Shown: in pieces, positions 34,458-39,433 of the stretch | How the letters are laid out: each line of letters begins with the position of its first letter | Numbering within the stretch: the stretch's first letter is position 1 | DNA from: UBA57 sp013378375 | GTDB lineage: Archaea > Thermoproteota > Nitrososphaeria > Nitrososphaerales > UBA57 | Reading direction: 5' to 3' | Assembly (NCBI GenBank): GCA_013378375.1 | Contig: JACAFT010000006.1 | Coordinates: forward strand, 1 to 39,433 | Length of the DNA stretch: 39,433 bases | The notes under the pieces: generated by a model | What the model was told of the DNA's origin: nothing | Seen by the model: the letters and a program-made list of their open reading frames with translations, nothing else | Database searches by the model: none | Position numbers and translations under genes: made by a program

Positions 34458-35483
34458 TTAAGATTGAATTGCTTTGATTGTATTTTTCCACCAATAAGAC
34501 ACTGCAGGAGACATATCGGACTTGAATGGGAGATAGAAATTAATACGATCAAGCAGTCCAGAATATTTTTTTAAGGCAAGTGGAGCAATTTCATGAGGCT
34601 GCCCAGTTATTGCAACAGTATCGAGAATTTCATCAGTAATGAGTTTAGGCATATCTTTGAAATTACCAAATGAAGACAACTTATTAAGTTCCTTAGCAAC
34701 ATTTCCCCATCCATGCATCTCAAGAACTGTAGAATATGTCGGAGTAGAAGAATAAAATGCAACTTGAGACCTAACAAATTCCTTGGATTTTTGCATTGAA
34801 TCTGAATCAGGACCAGTTATAACAAATACTGATCCACTTATTGAAACATCTTTAATATTGCGATCATTCGATTCGCAGCCAACTTTAATATTTGGAACAA
34901 TAAAATCTTCAATGTATTCTTTAGTATGCAAAGGATGAACATGAAAACCATCACATACTTCTCCTGCTGCTTTACACAAAGACTCGTTAACACCGGCAAT
35001 ATAAATTGGAATATCAGGATAATCTATAGGTCCAGGATTAAAGAAAGGCGTCATAAGATTTAGCTTATAATATTTTCCGTTAAAATTTAATCTAGTCTGT
35101 GTTTGCCAACAATTCCATATATGACGAATGCAAGAAATTATTTCTTTTAATTGAGATACAGGAGAATCCCAAGGCATACCAAATCTTCTTTTTACATGTG
35201 CACGAACTTGAGTACCAAGACCTAAAAAGAATCTTCCATGAGAAAGCTGTGACAGATCCCAAGAAGTATAAGCAAGAACCATAGGGCTTCTAGCTAATGC
35301 AACTGAAATAGCAGTACCCAATTTAATTTTATTTGTATTCTGAGATGCAATTGCAAGAGGAAGAAATGGATTATGTTTTGTTTCACTAGTCCATAAACAA
35401 TTGAAACCAATCTCTTCAGCTTGAAGTGATAAATCTGAAATATTGTTTATAGAATAATCTGCAAGAACAACGTCAATATCCAT
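34458..35483 (-). CDS. F420-dependent LLM-class (luciferase-like) oxidoreductase
   Basis: A 341-aa TIM-barrel protein of the luciferase-like monooxygenase family. The typical pieces are LSLQAEEIGFNCLWTSETKH, KIKLGTAISVALARSPMVLA, LSHGRFFLGLGTQVRAHVKR and IPIYIAGVNESLCKAAGEVC. Members use F420 or FMN; archaea make F420, and the RSP and GLGTQV regions fit the F420-dependent group. Substrate unknown. The upstream gap of about 100 bp to the 23S gene carries the promoter and the 23S processing stem. Confidence 0.85.
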   Translation of the reverse strand: MDIDVVLADYSINNISDLSLQAEEIGFNCLWTSETKHNPFLPLAIASQNTNKIKLGTAISVALARSPMVLAYTSWDLSQLSHGRFFLGLGTQVRAHVKRRFGMPWDSPVSQLKEIISCIRHIWNCWQTQTRLNFNGKYYKLNLMTPFFNPGPIDYPDIPIYIAGVNESLCKAAGEVCDGFHVHPLHTKEYIEDFIVPNIKVGCESNDRNIKDVSISGSVFVITGPDSDSMQKSKEFVRSQVAFYSSTPTYSTVLEMHGWGNVAKELNKLSSFGNFKDMPKLITDEILDTVAITGQPHEIAPLALKKYSGLLDRINFYLPFKSDMSPAVSYWWKNTIKAIQS

Positions 35484-35534
35484 TAAGATAATATAGAATT
35501 CATAAGTATATTTTTGTTTTTTAAAAGACGTTTT

Positions 35535-35568
35535 GTCATGTATAGTTTTTACGCAACACGAGATGAAT
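35535..35568 (-). other. 3' strand of the pre-23S processing stem
   Basis: GTCATGTATAGTT (35535-35547) is complementary to 38639-38651, and GAGATGAAT (35560-35568) to 38616-38624. Between them the minus-strand RNA has a AAA bulge, GCGT and GTGTT that pair with GCGC and AACGC on the other side, giving a bulge-helix-bulge-like cut site used in archaeal rRNA processing. Confidence 0.7.
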
Positions 35569-35579
35569 ATATAATACGC

Positions 35580-38605
<3,026 letters not shown>

Positions 38606-38769
38606 CGTAGAAATGATTCATCTCAATGCGTTATGCGCAACTATACATGACGATAATTGTGTGTAAACACTACGTCCTTCACCCTTCAAGTTCGTTGAAG
38701 AGTTGCATATATTTTCATGCCATTTTGTAATTTTTAGTCAAACTGCACTCCCATCACTAATTTTATACT
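38606..38769 (-). other. 16S-23S internal transcribed spacer, no tRNA
   Basis: About 160 bp with no tRNA gene, as known for thaumarchaea. It contains the 5' strand of the pre-23S processing stem (38616-38651) and a clean hairpin CTTCAA-GTTCG-TTGAAG at 38684-38700. The remaining part up to the 16S end probably pairs with 16S flanks outside the window. Confidence 0.85.

Positions 38770-39433
<664 letters not shown>

Overview
The window looks like a chromosomal piece of a low-GC mesophilic thaumarchaeon (Nitrososphaerota). The evidence is archaeal: TFE-alpha, PDCD5, L39e and L31e, TiaS, CoaBC, an FtsZ-like protein with a degraded GTPase motif, tRNAs carrying bulge-helix-bulge introns, and a 16S-23S operon with no tRNA in the spacer. 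The 16S segment also holds an exact match to the general archaeal ARC915 site. No ammonia-oxidation gene is present. Together with a branched-chain amino-acid-type ABC importer, an iron-type binding protein, a PqqC-like protein and an F420/LLM oxidoreductase, this would fit a heterotrophic thaumarchaeal lineage, but that assignment is an inference.

Layout. 1-4250: a liv-type ABC importer (livK convergent to livHMGF). 4251-5865: a hairpin-rich leader and a membrane-anchored coiled-coil serine protease. 5893-9178 (minus): aldolase-family enzyme, acetyl-CoA synthetase, a zinc-ribbon protein and tRNA-Thr. 9243-11965: signal peptidase-like protein, an ECF-S-like membrane protein, and CoaBC. 12049-13197: small ORF, PDCD5, L39e, L31e. 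13200-16088: FtsZ-like protein divergent from a large surface protein. 16129-18586: AsnC/RAM protein, TiaS, EamA transporter. 18584-21831 (minus): initiator tRNA-Met, TFE, MFS transporter, LOR/SDH-family enzyme. 21911-30113: branched-chain amino-acid biosynthesis (ilvD, ilvN, leuA, leuC, leuD) mixed with a histone-H1-like protein, endonuclease III and a cytosolic binding-protein-like protein. 30121-35483: sugar-nucleotide dehydratase, iron-type binding protein with a divergent cysteine-containing regulator, PqqC-like protein, small membrane protein, LLM oxidoreductase. About 35580 to the right edge: 23S and the 3' part of 16S rRNA, minus strand.

How the genes work together. IlvD, IlvN, LeuA, LeuC and LeuD cover much of valine and leucine synthesis; ilvB, ilvC and leuB are not in the window. 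Acs would supply the acetyl-CoA that LeuA uses. TFE, the ribosomal proteins, TiaS and the RNA genes form a housekeeping background.

Most notable observations. (1) The first 15 or so codons of what looks like an archaeal-type leuC sit directly upstream of bacterial-type leuCD with different codon use, which looks like an in-place gene replacement. (2) A three-helix nested RNA element with a U-run lies upstream of ilvN. (3) tRNA-Thr contains two very small introns (13 and 10 nt) and initiator tRNA-Met has a 31-nt intron in the T stem; all three can be placed by their bulge-helix-bulge folds. (4) A cluster of hairpins precedes the protease, one enclosing its start codon. (5) A repeated operator-like sequence lies between the iron-type binding protein and its divergent regulator.
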